Below are positions 45,401-56,691 of a stretch of 64,000 bases of DNA, one piece after another. Under the pieces are notes generated by a model that saw only the letters and a program-made list of their open reading frames with translations, did not search any database and was not told the origin of the DNA. The stretch is from Peribolospora baueri (taxonomy: Eukaryota > Basidiomycota > Peribolosporomycetes > Peribolosporales > Peribolosporaceae): assembly GCA_029717555.1 (NCBI GenBank), contig JAMDHS010000035.1, forward strand, positions 142,565 through 206,564, read 5' to 3'. How positions within the stretch are numbered: the first letter of the stretch is position 1; each line of letters starts with the position of its first letter. The translations under genes were made by a program, and so were the position numbers.

Positions 45401-48234
45401 AACTCGAGCGCGTTGGGCGAAGAAGGAGTGGAAGGGGAGCGAGGGAAGGGGACGCGCGGAGGCGACTGGCTGAGATTGCTCAACGGCGAGACTCTGTTGG
45501 GGCTCGTCGACAGGCTCGCGAGGCCGGGACCGGGCTGGGAGCGGTAGCTGGGCCTCCTGGCGGGCGATCGACCGATGGCCAGCGGCGAAGGGCTGCCGGC
45601 AGGGGAAGGGAAAGCATACTCGTCCAGACTCGGTCCGGCTGAGTTGCGAGGATGGCCGTACTCGCCGCTGGACCTCCGCGTCGATGAGCGCCTCTTCGTA
45701 GGCGTCTCCTGTAGTAGCGACGGCTCGCCGCCATGCAACATCAACGAGGCCGGACCGTCCGCCGCGTCGTCCTTGGACGGCGACGACGACAACATGGGCG
45801 AGAGAGGTCTGCGCGGGGTAGTCTGCAGGGACAGCTCCTCAATTTCCTCAGCCACGCCGGAAAGGCTCTGAGCCGACTCGCTGAGCTTGCGATCGCGATA
45901 GGGCATGGAAGAAATTCTGCCCGCCGTCGTAGACGATTCGCCCGTCTCGCTCGGCGGCTTCTGTTCGGCAAAGGTGATCGAAGGTGGTTTGACGGTACCG
46001 CTAGAAGAAGCGACCGTGCTCGCTCCGTCGTACGTCCTTCGCCGGCGCGCTTTCACCGCCACCGCCTGCTCAGCGTTCCAAGCCGAAGGAGGCGACGATG
46101 GGCGCTCGATCTCGGCCTCCGCCTGCCTCGAAGCCACGTTCGACCGCCTGGGACTCTTCTCGGGGCGGTTGGGAGAGGCGCCGGGCGAAGGCCTCGATCC
46201 GACCGAGCTGGGGAACGGCACATCGGAGGAGGAAGGAGGCCTGTCTGGCGGTTCGACCGATGGCGGAGGCGTGAGGGGTGTGGAGAGGGACGTGGAAGGC
46301 GAGGAGGAGCGGCAGTTATGCGAAGGGGGCCTGATGGCGGATGGGGACAAGATACCGAGGGCGGATTGTCCGGTGCGACCATCGAGGGCGACCCGCTTGA
46401 TAGCGAGGATGGTGTGCACGACGCGCTGGAGGCCGTCGGCGGTGCCGTCGGTGAGATCGAGGGTCTGGAAGAGGTCCTTGCTCCTCAGCTTGAGGTGATC
46501 CCTCGCAGCGCGGAGGAAGCGAGAGATGTTGTCCGCCCTGACAAAGTCAACGTCTCTTCGATCGATCTTCTCGATCGCGCCCAGTCTGAGCTTGTTGACG
46601 AGCAAGCAGAGCAAGACGCCGTCGCGGATGCTCTCCCAAAAGTCCGGCACCTCGCGCGCCGGATCGAGGAACTCGCCGAGTGCCTCCGCCTCTTTCTCCC
46701 TCGCGAACCATGCCAGTCGCCAAAGCCGCTCGTCGTCCTCGTTGGTCTGAGCGCCGGCGTCGGCGACCTGCATGAGGAGGAACGCCCTGGCGGCGCGTAG
46801 GCGCTTCGTGGCCTCCTCCGATTCGGCCGCGCTGGCGCTCATGCCGTCGATCCCCAGCGTCGTGTCCGTCCGTCCGGCCATGCTACGCCCAGAGTGGGTG
46901 GCCGCGGTGGCTGTGGTGGTGAAAGCGGTCGTCCCCGTGCCGGCGGTCGCCGAGCTGGTGGTGGTCAAGCCAGTGGTCGCTTGGCTCACCGTACTGGCCG
47001 GCGTGGTGGCCGCGGTGGCGCTCCAGCGCCTATTCCTCCTGAACCACGTCCCAGGAGAAAAAGCGTTAGGAGGGCGACGCTCCGGCTGTCCACCTTCCCG
47101 TCCCGCGGCAGCACCGATGACGGACGAAGGGCGAGCGTTTCTCGAGTCGGACGTGGTGGTCACGGCCGTGAACGGTGACGTCCCGCTGGAGCCGGAAGCC
47201 AAGGAAGGCAAAGGCGTCAGGGTTGGGGCGGGAGAGACGCTACCGGGGCGAACGGTGGCGTTGCTGCGTTTGCGCTCTCGCTTCGACACACGCTCTTGCT
47301 TGACGTGGCGGGTGGTGGGCGAAGGCGGACCCGCGCCCATGAGCATCTCGATACTGTCCTGCGGTTCGGCGACGGTCGTGCGGGATCTCGAAGGAGGCCC
47401 GGGGACGGAAACGCCTGCGCCGCTGACGACGACCAGCGTGCCGTCATCGCGCTGCTCGTAAATGGGCTCCTGCGTATCGAGCATGGGGTCCGAGGAGAGG
47501 TGCAGCTCCGGCGTCGACAGCCACGCCAGCTCAAGGTTGCGGTAGCTCAGACGCTGCGGCTCGCCGAGGCTGAACTGCTGGGCATGGTGGTGGTGGTGGT
47601 GGCCTCCTGAGGCCTGCATCGCAGCGCCAACCTTTTGGAGCCGCTTGGCCCTGCGCTCACCCGACGTTTCCCCGGCGACCTCGGCCCCTTTTCCCTTCTT
47701 GTCCCTCTTTCCCGCTTTGCTCTCCTTTCGCGCCATTCGATACTCAACCTGGCTGGCTGACTGTGACGGGGTGATGGAGGAGAATGTCATCTCCGTCGCG
47801 CCGTCGTCCACGCGTGAGGCCGACTCGCTCGGCCGTAAGGACGAGCTGCGATCGGAGGGCGTGAGGACGACAGTGGAGGGAGCAGGCGGGGGTGGTCGTG
47901 AGGGCCGCTTGGCCTTGGCAGACGGCGAAATGGGCGGCGCCTCCGGCGGCGAAGAGGACAGCCGCCCGCCGCGGGAGGCGACTGGGACTTTGGAAGAGAG
48001 CGCCGAGAGGGGCGAGGCCGTCTCGAGGTGGACATGCATTCCGGCCTCCTGCCAGTAAGAGGGGACGGGCAGCGGAGGCTCGGAAGGGTCGGAGTGGGAA
48101 GCCTGCGCGCGGTGCTGCACCGAGCTCGACCTGCGATGAGGCCGGGGCGCGGGCGAGAGGCCGTTGGAAGCCATGGTCAGCGGCTGGTGGACCATGAGCG
48201 GCGGTGAAGCGATGGACTGGGTGGTCGCGCTCAT
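42433..48234 (-). CDS. Cdc15/Cdc7-type (STE group) protein kinase with CH domain, C1 domain and C-terminal CaaX box
   Basis: Giant kinase of 1,839 residues from four exons: 48234-44738, 44628-43631, 43552-43473 and 43377-42433, closing exactly in frame. Residues ~1-470 are disordered with a short His run. A calponin-homology domain lies at ~480-620 (DFWESIRDGVLLCLLVNKLR, then FLRAARDHL). After more disorder the kinase domain spans ~1088-1350: GRGQFGSVYRA, VAVKRIK, HCDLKAANIL (HCD instead of HRD), DFGVSLN, GTPNWMAPEVI. It best fits the septation/mitotic-exit kinases Cdc7, SepH and Cdc15. Across exons 2-4 a full C1 motif is rebuilt with H-x12-C-x2-C, then CEEC, HARC and a final Cys seven residues on. 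The protein ends KEKDCVIM, a farnesyl-type CaaX box. The ATG at 48234 is preferred; the frame is open upstream to 48480. Confidence 0.88.
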
Positions 48235-49364
48235 CTCCGACGAGAGACAGATCGGCGAGACCCCTGGAAGGAGGGCATGGAAAAGGGAGTAAGGGCAACG
48301 GGGTGGGCTACTGCAAACGAGACCGGCAGCGCGCGAACGGCCAACGCTTACGAGCGGTTCCAAGACGAGTGCCCCCTTTAAGACGAGGGGAGGGCTCTCA
48401 CCCCCACTTGGCGCAAGTCGGGGAGGGGGGGGCGCGGGGAGAAGCCGGTCGCTGTGCGAGTCCCAGCGGGACGCACACAAGTTCGGGGCGAGGTGGAGGG
48501 ATGAAGAGGTTACGGCGAAGGCGAAGGGGGTATGATGACGACGGCCAGTTGACCGGGCGAGGGACGAGAGAAGAGTCGAGCGATCCGGGGCACGTCCAGA
48601 GCGAAGGGAGGGTCGGTTCGTTTAGAGAGCGAGGGCGACGGAGACGGAAAGGGGCGAGGAGGAAGAGGCGATGCAAGCCGAGTAGGGGTAAGTCGGGATC
48701 CAGCGATGCGAGAAACCAGTGCGACGAGCGGGATTATCATGCAGAGAGAGAAGGGAGGCAAAAGCGAGAGGCCGAGGGGGTCGTGGACCATGAGCGGGCC
48801 CGATATGGGCAGGGGAGGGGCGAGGGAGGGCCGAGGAGGGAGAGGGCGGGGCAATCATACGCAACGCATCGGGCGTGACGCGGAGGGAGGAGGAGAAAGG
48901 GAAAGGAGGGAGGAGGAGGAGGAGCGAAGAAGAGAGAGAGGGAAGAGCGTCGGATGGAGATGGAGATGGAAGTGAAGTGTTGGCGATGGTGGTGAATAGC
49001 CAGCCGACAGACAAGGCGACGAACGCGGGCGGCGGCGATCGTACGGTTCGAGGGCGGAGCCAACGCCACGTGGATTCGGACGCACGTGGAGAAGGCGGCG
49101 GCGCGAAAGGATCAAGACGCACGGGGCGAAGGGAGAAGGGACAGACAGGAAAGGTAGGAGGAGGCGAAGGGAAGCACAGGAGCGACGGAAGGAGGAGGGA
49201 TGGATGGAAGTGGAAAGGAGCAATGCAATGGAAGTGGAGGAACGAGCGATGCGAGCCGACGATCGGCGGAGGTTCGGGCCGAGCGGATTGGCACGCATGC
49301 AATTTCGGCCGAGCGATATGACGACGGAAGGAGATGGATAGATAGCGGCGACAGAGGCGCAGAG

Positions 49365-49389
49365 AGGGAGGGAGGGAGGGAGGGAGAGA
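49365..49389. repeat. (GGGA)n simple repeat
   Basis: Short tetranucleotide run, GAGGGAGGGAGG and onward, inside the purine-rich desert. Confidence 0.85.
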
Positions 49390-52300
49390 AAAGACGAGAA
49401 AGGACGGTCAGCGTCGGTTCCCAAGGAAAGGAGCGCATCGGCGACAAGAAAGAAGGAGAACAAGGAAGAGGAAGAGGAAGCAGATACGAGGTGATATGGC
49501 GAGCCGTGTCCAGGACGCGGCTCCGAGCGTCCCTCGCTCGGGGCGCACCGGGAGGAGCGAAGCACGACGACGACGACGACGAGCATGAGCACCGACCTTC
49601 GATGGCGACGTACTACCCACGGCGCCGCGGCGAGAAGGAACGGAGCGGGAAGGAAAGGAAAGGAAAACGTGCGTAGAACGGAGGAGCGAGCCCGGCGTCC
49701 GAAGCGGATCGCGACGGCGCTCGGCGGGGCGCAACAGGAAGCGGCCGTCAGGAACGCACATGCCACGATATAGAGACAGAATGCAAAGACAGGGCGGGCC
49801 AAGGTAGGCGTCGAGGACACCCATTGTTCCTGCGCCGTCCCCTAACGCCGTTCAAAGAACGAACATGGTGCAGAAACGGCTCGCGAGGAACGGGCAGGGA
49901 GGGCGAGGCGATGGCAAGGTAGAGCGCAAAGAAGGAAGGGCAGCGAGAAGGAGGACAGGTGAGGAGGTACGTAGCCACTCACGTTAGACCCGATCGCCTA
50001 AGCGAAGACAGGCTGAGCTCGGCAAACTGATCGACAAGCTCGGGTGACGGAGGAGGCGGAGGGAGACGAGAGGAAGGCGGATGGGGCGGAGGAAAGTCCG
50101 GTCTGGCCGGGATGGTGAGGACGAAGGAGGTTTGGAAAAGACTAGACGGGCAGATGGGCGAATGTGACGGTAGCGAGTGATGAGGAGGGTCGAGTCGGAA
50201 AAGGGAAAGTGGTGGTGTGATGTGATCAAGGGGAGCGAAAGCGACCACGAGGGGTGAACCAAGAGGGGGGACGAATAAATAGGGGCGACGATGGAAGGAG
50301 AGAGAGCGAAGAGGGTCACGTAGGTCGCGTCGAACGGCGAGCAGGGGCGAGAGCAGAGGTGAAGGCAAGGCGAGGCAAGGCGAGGCAAGGCGAGGAGAAG
50401 GAAGGGGACAAACAGAAACACGAAAAGAGGCGAACGCGGGACGCCGGCAAGCAAGCAGCAGGGAGAGGCAAGGCGAGGGTGTGAGTAGAAGAGCGCGCGG
50501 GCGGCAAGGTCGAGATAAGCGCGCGGGCGATGGCAAGCGAGGCAAGAGGAGTGCGGAGGTGACGAGAGGCGAGGGCGGGGGAAGAAGGCGATGATGCGAT
50601 GGAGGATGTTGGCGAGGTCGCGACGCCATCGAGATGCGCAACACGATGAAGTGCAGCGTTCATGTGGCGTGGGCGGTGCCGGCCATCGGAAGCAAGCCGT
50701 CGATGTCGGCCGGCGAGGGCGGGGTTGTGGGGAGGAGAGGTGAGACGAGACGAGTGACAGCAAGCAAGCAAGAAGCAAGCAAGTAAGCGCACGAGGCAGA
50801 GAGAAGAGGGGCGAGGGCGGGCAGCGGGAGTGGACGAAGAAAGGGGCGACAAGATGAGGGCACGACAGAAGGAGGAGCGTCGGACGACGAAGGGTTACGA
50901 GATAGGTGGGAAAATGAAAACAGCCACGAAAGTAAAGTTTGCGGAGGCAGGCCAGCGTACGGCGGCAAGTCGAGCCGGATGCCGGCGAGGAGGCCGATCA
51001 AGGTCGTACGGGATTACGGGATGATATACGAGCGAGAGGAGAGCAAAGTGGGAAGCGACGAGGTCAGCGAGCGATGCTCAGGCCAGCCGTCGACGGCATC
51101 GACGACATCACCACGTCGGGTGACGGGACGGGAAGGAAGGACGCACGGACCGACCCGATGCGCGGCCACAAACTCCAAACACGTCATCCTCCAAACGCCA
51201 AGCCAAGGCCGGGGACAAAAAAGGGAGGCAAGCTCGAGCAAGCGTGGAAAAAGCGAACCATGTGCGAACCGACGAGCGTCGACGGAGGGAATGGTGGGTG
51301 GCGAGGAAAGGACGGCTATCCAGCCATCACCAATGCTCGCTCGGATAAGCGACCCAGCGGGCACGATGATACGACACCGCCGATCAAGCCCGACACTGGC
51401 ACGACGAGACACGAGACGCGACAAGACGAGACGAGACGAGACGAGACGAGGAGGAAACTCAGCCAGTTGGCGATACGATATCGTCATCAGGCGTACCAGT
51501 CTGCACAGCACGCTTGACCGAGCCTCGCGCACACAGGCTCCCGGAGACAAGGCCGTGCCACGCTAAGCGCAGGTCGAGGACCGAAGCGTAAACGGGAAAA
51601 GAGCGAGGAACGAGGCGGTGCTGTCCTGCTGCCAACGCGGCAAGGCGAAAGATCCCGAATGCGAACGAAACGACGTGGACATGACGAGGCTACAGAAGGA
51701 ACAAGGCGCGAGGAGGGAGGAGACAGAGGAGTGGGTATCACTCACGTAATCCCCGAAGAGCGAGCTGGCCGCCGGAGCGACGTCGGCGCCGTCGTGTCAA
51801 AGCCGCCACACGACCTGGCGAACGCGAGCGCGAAAAGGCGAAAGAAAGTGCACGAGAAGCAAGAAAGGGGGCCGGACGCTGGCGGTGGCGGTGGTGGTAG
51901 CAGGCGGATAGGCTACCTATAAGAGCAGGGCGCTCATGAGGAATGGTGGCGGAGAGGGACGAGGATGGAGGTCGTGTCGTCGTCGTCGTCGTTCTCGTCG
52001 TCGTCGTCGGCTCCGACCTCGGTCCGTCGCCCACGAGCCTGGGAGCGCAAAGGGAGGAGGAGGAGGAAGGAAGGAAAGAGGAGATGGTCGGTCGAAGGGA
52101 GAGGGGAAGGGGATGCGAGAGGCAGGAAAAGATGGCGGCGGCGGAAGAGGGAGGGGTACGACAGGCGTTGATGCGAGAGTCGGTCGAGACGAGACGAGGC
52201 GATCGGAGACGACGAGGCAAGGAGTGAGAGTGGGAGTGGGAGGCGAGGGCGGGAGGCGAGCAGGCGGGGAAGCCAGGAAGGCGAGGGCGAGGGAGAGGAG

Positions 52301-52629
52301 TGAGTGGACGAGTGGAACGACGAGCTGGCTGCTGGCTGCTGGGAGCTGGCTGGCGTGAGCGGGGCCAGGCATGTTGAACACCAACGCGAACGCGACCGGG
52401 TCGGCGCGGCGGGTGCTCTGAAGACGGTGTACGGCAGCCGGTGTGGGATGGATGGGTGTGAGTGGTCCGTCAGTCAGTCAGCGCTAGGTGCGGAGCGCGT
52501 GCTAGTGGACGTCGTTAGCGGACGTTGCACAGAGATGGACACAGCTCGGCCCCACGATTCGTTCGTTCGGTCGGTCAGGTCGGCCGGCAGGTAGGAGGCG
52601 GTCATGTCCTGGCTTGCGTTGACAGCCTG

Positions 52630-52690
52630 TTCGTTCGTTCGTTCGTTTGTTCGTTCGCTCGCTCGTTCGTTCGTTCGTTCCGTCCGTCCG
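52630..52690. repeat. (TTCG)n imperfect tetranucleotide repeat
   Basis: About 14 units of TTCG with a few substitutions (TTTG, CTCG). A shorter tract of the same unit occurs at ~8904-8928, so the motif recurs in this genome. Confidence 0.85.
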
Positions 52691-53403
52691 TTCAGCAACT
52701 TGGCGGCAGCGACGTCGTCTCGCGGTGGCCGTGGAAGTAGGAGGGGTGCAAATTTTGAATCCGTCCGTCCGTCCATCCGTCGTTGGTCACCTGGGCTTTC
52801 GCCCGGCCGGGCCCTCTTTCGCGGCATTTTCCCGCTCGGCCGGCTGACATCTACTTAACCTACACTAGCTCGAGCGGGGAAGGACGCGGCGGTCGGCCAA
52901 CTTGCTGCTAAACGCCCGCCGCGCGCGGTGTTGCTGCCCGGCACCGGTGGCCACTTTCACTCTCACTCTCACGGCGGCGGGGATCGGGCGTTGATTTGGC
53001 TCGACGGGCGGGTGACGGGTATGAGTGACGACGGATCGGACGGACGGACAACACGGACTGACAACGGACGGCCTGACTGACGGACTGACCGACACAGACA
53101 GGACGACGAGCCGACCGGACTTGCTCGACGACGACGGTGATCGCCAGTCTGCTAGCAACCTCGGCAGTCCGCGCCATCGTTAGCACCCCCCTCTCCCATC
53201 CCATCGTCCCAACCGACCGAGCGGACGGAGCAGATAGATTCCCGCGCCAAGATGGCGCCGGTGCGGAAGAGAATGTGCACTCCGACTTGGTCTCATTCCT
53301 CCTCCTCCTCCTCCATTCCTCCTCTTCGTGGCGCCGCATCGGCTTTGTCCAAATCCGCTCGATGCAAACGTTTCCGCTGCCTCCGTCTGAACGCGACGGC
53401 CGT

Positions 53404-53432
53404 GACAGACAGACAGACAGACAGACAGACAG
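53404..53432. repeat. (GACA)n simple repeat
   Basis: About seven perfect GACA units in sequence with no supported gene. Confidence 0.88.
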
Positions 53433-53816
53433 TCGCGCCCGGAAGAGACGGTGAGCGCCGCACGACGACGTCGTCTCTCATTTCCTGCGCATATGCACCC
53501 AACGCCATCCAATGTCTGCGCGCTGACGCACGCACGCACCGTGTGCCCTTCGACACGGCTCGCAGCCGACGCGCCGCAGTCGGAACTCACGTGCCATCAC
53601 GTGCACATGGCCCGTGCGCACGGTGATCAAACCCAAGCAGAGGCTGCGCATGAAAGAACGAGACATACACAGCGCCGTCGACACCATCTTCGCTCTCCCT
53701 GGTGGCCCAGGACGGAACCCTTCCCACTGACGTGCGCGTTCGCTCGGACTTGGAGCTCTCTATTCCCGTAACGGGAGCGGAAAGGCGCTGACAAATATTC
53801 CTACGCCTGAAAAGCC

Positions 53817-54475
53817 TCAACCATCGTACGAGCCCGGCTCACATGTCAGCACGGGTGGAGTCAACGACCGGTCGACGGCCTTTAAGCCTAGAACACGGTA
53901 ATCGATGGCGTCGAGCAGGCTCATTGCCCCGGTCCAGAAGCGGAGACAGTCAAAGGAGAATTGAAGGTGAGCCAGTACATGCGTCTTGACGCGCGTCTCG
54001 AGTCTCGGGATTTCGGGATGGCTGATGCTGGGGTTGCCAATCTCGCAGACGTCGCGATGAAGGTGATGCTTCATGACGACGAAACGATGGATGACGAGAG
54101 CTCGGTTCTGCTCAGCAATGTGGATAAAGAACCTCGCGTCCTGAGAGCGAGCCTCGTTGGTGAGAAAGTTGACGAACGAAGGGTAGGTGATATCCATTTC
54201 GCCTTCCACCGATGACGTCGCGACTGCCACGGACATGCAAGATGGATCCAAGCAGAGAGACATCCTTCCTGGCATCGAGACGGATCATCGAATTTGGCCT
54301 TCGCCGACGGACAAGAGTGTTGAACGCCTCGTAGTCGAGCGGTCGACGACGAAGCGTGACGATGGCCCCCACGACCCGCCGGAGGGCGGGCAGAAGCTGG
54401 ACGGGCACCCGCTGTCAAAGATATGATCGAGGACCGTCCGATACAATTGATCGAGAGCCGCCTCAACAGAAGACG
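53817..54475 (-). pseudogene. Relic of a NACHT/NLR-like STAND protein (C-terminal part of NTPase module)
   Basis: Three adjoining minus-strand frames carry consecutive pieces of one conserved region seen in basidiomycete NACHT/WD40 proteins. First is ALDQLYRTVLDHIF near 54470-54425. Next is PALRRVVGAIVTLRRRPL near 54400-54350. Last is a longer frame from ~54210 to 53817 with DITYPSFVNFLTNEARSQ, DARFFIHIAEQN and HRDVCEIGNPS. In intact proteins these lie in one frame: the hinge after the NACHT domain, then a (H/Y)PSFxDFL block and an RFFID block. Here at least two frame changes separate them, no P-loop is visible upstream, and no WD40 or ankyrin tail follows before the stop at 53817. I conclude it is a truncated, decayed copy. 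The family assignment rests on motif memory, not a search. Confidence 0.55.
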
Positions 54476-55078
54476 CCTTCGCCCCATCTGTCGGGAACCG
54501 TACCTCGACTGACGCTGGTTCTGGTTCGGGTTGGCTCGGTGTGCGACCGGTCTGCTGTACGAGTCGATCCTAAGTGCACATGAAGCAGTTCTGTCCTGTT
54601 ACACGTATGAGTTCCACCAGGGGAAAACACGCCCCGGGCGGAGACTAGTCCTTTATATATACACGAACCAGGTCGGCGCGCGGACCTCAGCGGAATCCGG
54701 AGCCTCCCGAATCCCTGTGACTCTCCGCAGCGCACGGGCGTTCTTCCCACGAGCTTCCGTGCGCGCTTCGCCGCTTCGGCCGCTCGCGACGGCAGCTGCG
54801 CCCAGCATCGGCGACCGTTCCGTTGGCCCGGGGCCTTACATCACCCCGTCTCTTCCCAGGTGCGGCGTCCTCGTGGCACATCCTCGGCGAACTCTCGTCC
54901 CGTACCCGCGCTTCGTCCCAGCTCCGCCATCCGCGACTCGCCGTAAGTGTAGGAACGCCGTGGGGCCCCGCGACCGCTTGCGCGGGGACCCGGAGGCGGC
55001 GCTCGTGCACCCGCGCGTCAAGAATCGCGCGGCGTGTACGTACCGCAGCGCCCCTCGTTCCTTCGATTCTTGCTGATC
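54476..55078. other. Region between two relics, no supported gene
   Basis: A 181-codon plus-strand frame (54531-55076) runs here. Its part near 54720-54790 (RSARAFFPRASVRASPLRPL) vaguely resembles a mitochondrial presequence, which would suit the succinate-CoA ligase-like relic downstream. No ATP-grasp N-domain follows, so I do not call it. A TATATATA word lies near 54655. Confidence 0.35.
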
Positions 55079-56691
55079 TGATTACGGCGGACTTGACGTG
55101 GAGGCGAATATTGACGAAGTGGCGGGGGTGTCTTCGGATGGAGGTGAGTCGGTTCGTGGGTGTTGGCCGTGGGGTTGGGGATCTGCGCGGCGAGCTCGCG
55201 ACCCACCACCGTGCGGTGGTTCGTTCCTTGCGAGGCTCGCCTCTCCCCTGCAGTCGCTGCTGGACTCACTTCGCGAGCTCGAAGCCGAATCGTGTATGTT
55301 CTTGTCTTGGTCAACTTCGTCGAGCCCGTTTGCCCTTGGGCTCAAACTTGTCACCAGGCTTGGGCTTCTGCGGGTACTGTGCGTGAAACTCGTCCGCCAG
55401 GTCCTCACTTCGCTCGAGGTGCTCTGACGGCTCCCACGTCGTTTCCTCCGCGCCCTGGTATCCCATCCACTTGACCTTGCGTCTCCAAGAGGAGGAGCCA
55501 AAGGCGGTGATTCAACTGCCGATCGACCTCAGAAATGGGCTCAGCGTCAACCGGGCGTTCGATCTCCTCATCCGTACGGCCCAGCTCGCCGGACTCTCGT
55601 TTCCTGAGCCCCTCACGTGGGAGGCGGCAGAGGTGCTTCAGAGCATTTGGCGTATTTTTGACGAGCGAGAGGGACTTTGGTTTACCTTTAAGCTTTCCAT
55701 TGACGATGGAAAAGTGAGGGTGTGAGTGCTGTCTTTGATCTTATCCACGTCTGCCCTGCATGCAATGCCGATGCCGATGTCACTTTCTATCCGCATAGGT
55801 TGGACCCACACCTTGAGTTCGACACTTTTGCCCTGCATCGCCAGCCCAACTTGAAGGAGATTTACGACAAGCGAAACCGCAACGCAAACGCTGCCCTGGC
55901 CGAAGGTGGTAGCCTTTTTTACATCAAGCTGAACAACGGTAAGCGTCTCGCGCGTGTGGCGCAGTACTATTATGCAGTCCCGCACAATATTGGCACCATG
56001 AACTTTTCCTTCTAGACTCTGATCACGCTTTCCTCATCTTCGACCAATTATTGGTCTAAACAGGCGGAAATGTGGGCTGCTTCGGTTATGGTGCAGGCAA
56101 TGCAATGGCAACAATGGACGGCCTAAGCCTAGCAGGCGGCAAGATGAGCTCCCTAACCTCTCTTCCTCACCCTCTTCTTTCGGGCGCTGGCGGTCGAAAC
56201 GCTCAATCGAAACCCTGATGTGAAGGCGATTTTCATCAACAGTGCGTCGCCCCTGCTGCGTCGACGCTGCGCCGTTGCTCAATTATCTAACTATCTGACC
56301 GAATCTCTGCGCAGCTTTCGGCGGAATCACTCACACGAAGTGAGTCGCAACAATGCAGCGCTGATATCGCATGGAAGCATTAGCTTATCACCACTCCTCG
56401 TAATGCCTCGCCAGTGTTGTGGCCCAGGGCATCACTGAGGCTGTGCGCGAGAACAACATGAAGCAGCCCATCGTGGCGCGGATGAAGGGAACGGGAGCAG
56501 AGGAGGCCAAGAGATTGGTACGCGCCGGTCGCCTCCCGAAAACATGAGAACAGTACGCATGTCCGCTGACTGGGCGTGTTCTGGACTTGATATGACAGTT
56601 GCAAGATTCCAGGCTGCCCATTGCGACTTACGACGATTTCAAGGAGGCAGCAGCTCATGCTGTTCAAGCAGCGCAGACTGGCAGGTTGTAA
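55079..56691 (+). pseudogene. Succinate-CoA ligase beta-subunit-like gene, 5'-truncated and frameshifted
   Basis: The 3' two thirds of a divergent SucC/LSC2-type gene. Readable exons are ~55079-55143 (GGLDVEANIDEVAG, matching GGVDIEEVA), 55490-55721, 55799-55938, 56064-~56144, then ~56200-56241, 56315-56339, 56415-56517 and 56599-56691. The diagnostic block GNVGCFGYGAGNAMATMD matches the family's GxxGCxxNGAGLAMATMD. The C-terminal CoA-ligase half is well kept (NPDVKAIFIN, FGGIT, VVAQGITEAVRENNMKQPIV, LPIATYDDFKEAAAHAV). All later introns are canonical and in phase. Between 56064 and 56241 the frame is off by one with no usable intron. No ATP-grasp N-terminus precedes 55079, where an in-frame TGA lies. 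The LEINPL active-site block is also missing. It is a decayed or assembly-damaged copy. Confidence 0.6.

Larger units (their letters stand above)
48235..53816. other. 5.6-kb purine-skewed gene desert, possible spliced leader or non-coding RNA
   Basis: No open frame here has a domain; long frames on both strands are low-complexity Arg/Glu or Ser/Pro shadows. From ~48500 to ~52300 the + strand is strongly purine-rich (GGA/GAG/AAG runs), so the minus strand is pyrimidine-rich. Good minus-strand donors occur at about 51745 and 49982 (GTGAGTGA/GTGAGTGG), and a pyrimidine-tract acceptor at about 48264 lies 30 bp upstream of the kinase ATG. This suggests a spliced 5' UTR reading into the kinase gene, or a separate minus-strand RNA. 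Simple repeats include (GGGA)n at ~49365-49389, (TTCG)n at ~52630-52690 and (GACA)n at ~53404-53432. Confidence 0.5.

Noticed and set aside
48855-49820. 321-codon minus-strand frame with runs of hydrophobic residues
   Set aside because: It is a translation of pyrimidine-rich DNA with overlapping equally long frames in other registers, no domain and no splice logic.
52525-52860. Overlapping plus-strand frames reading FVRSFVRSF-like repeats
   Set aside because: They are the TTCG microsatellite translated in three frames, not protein.
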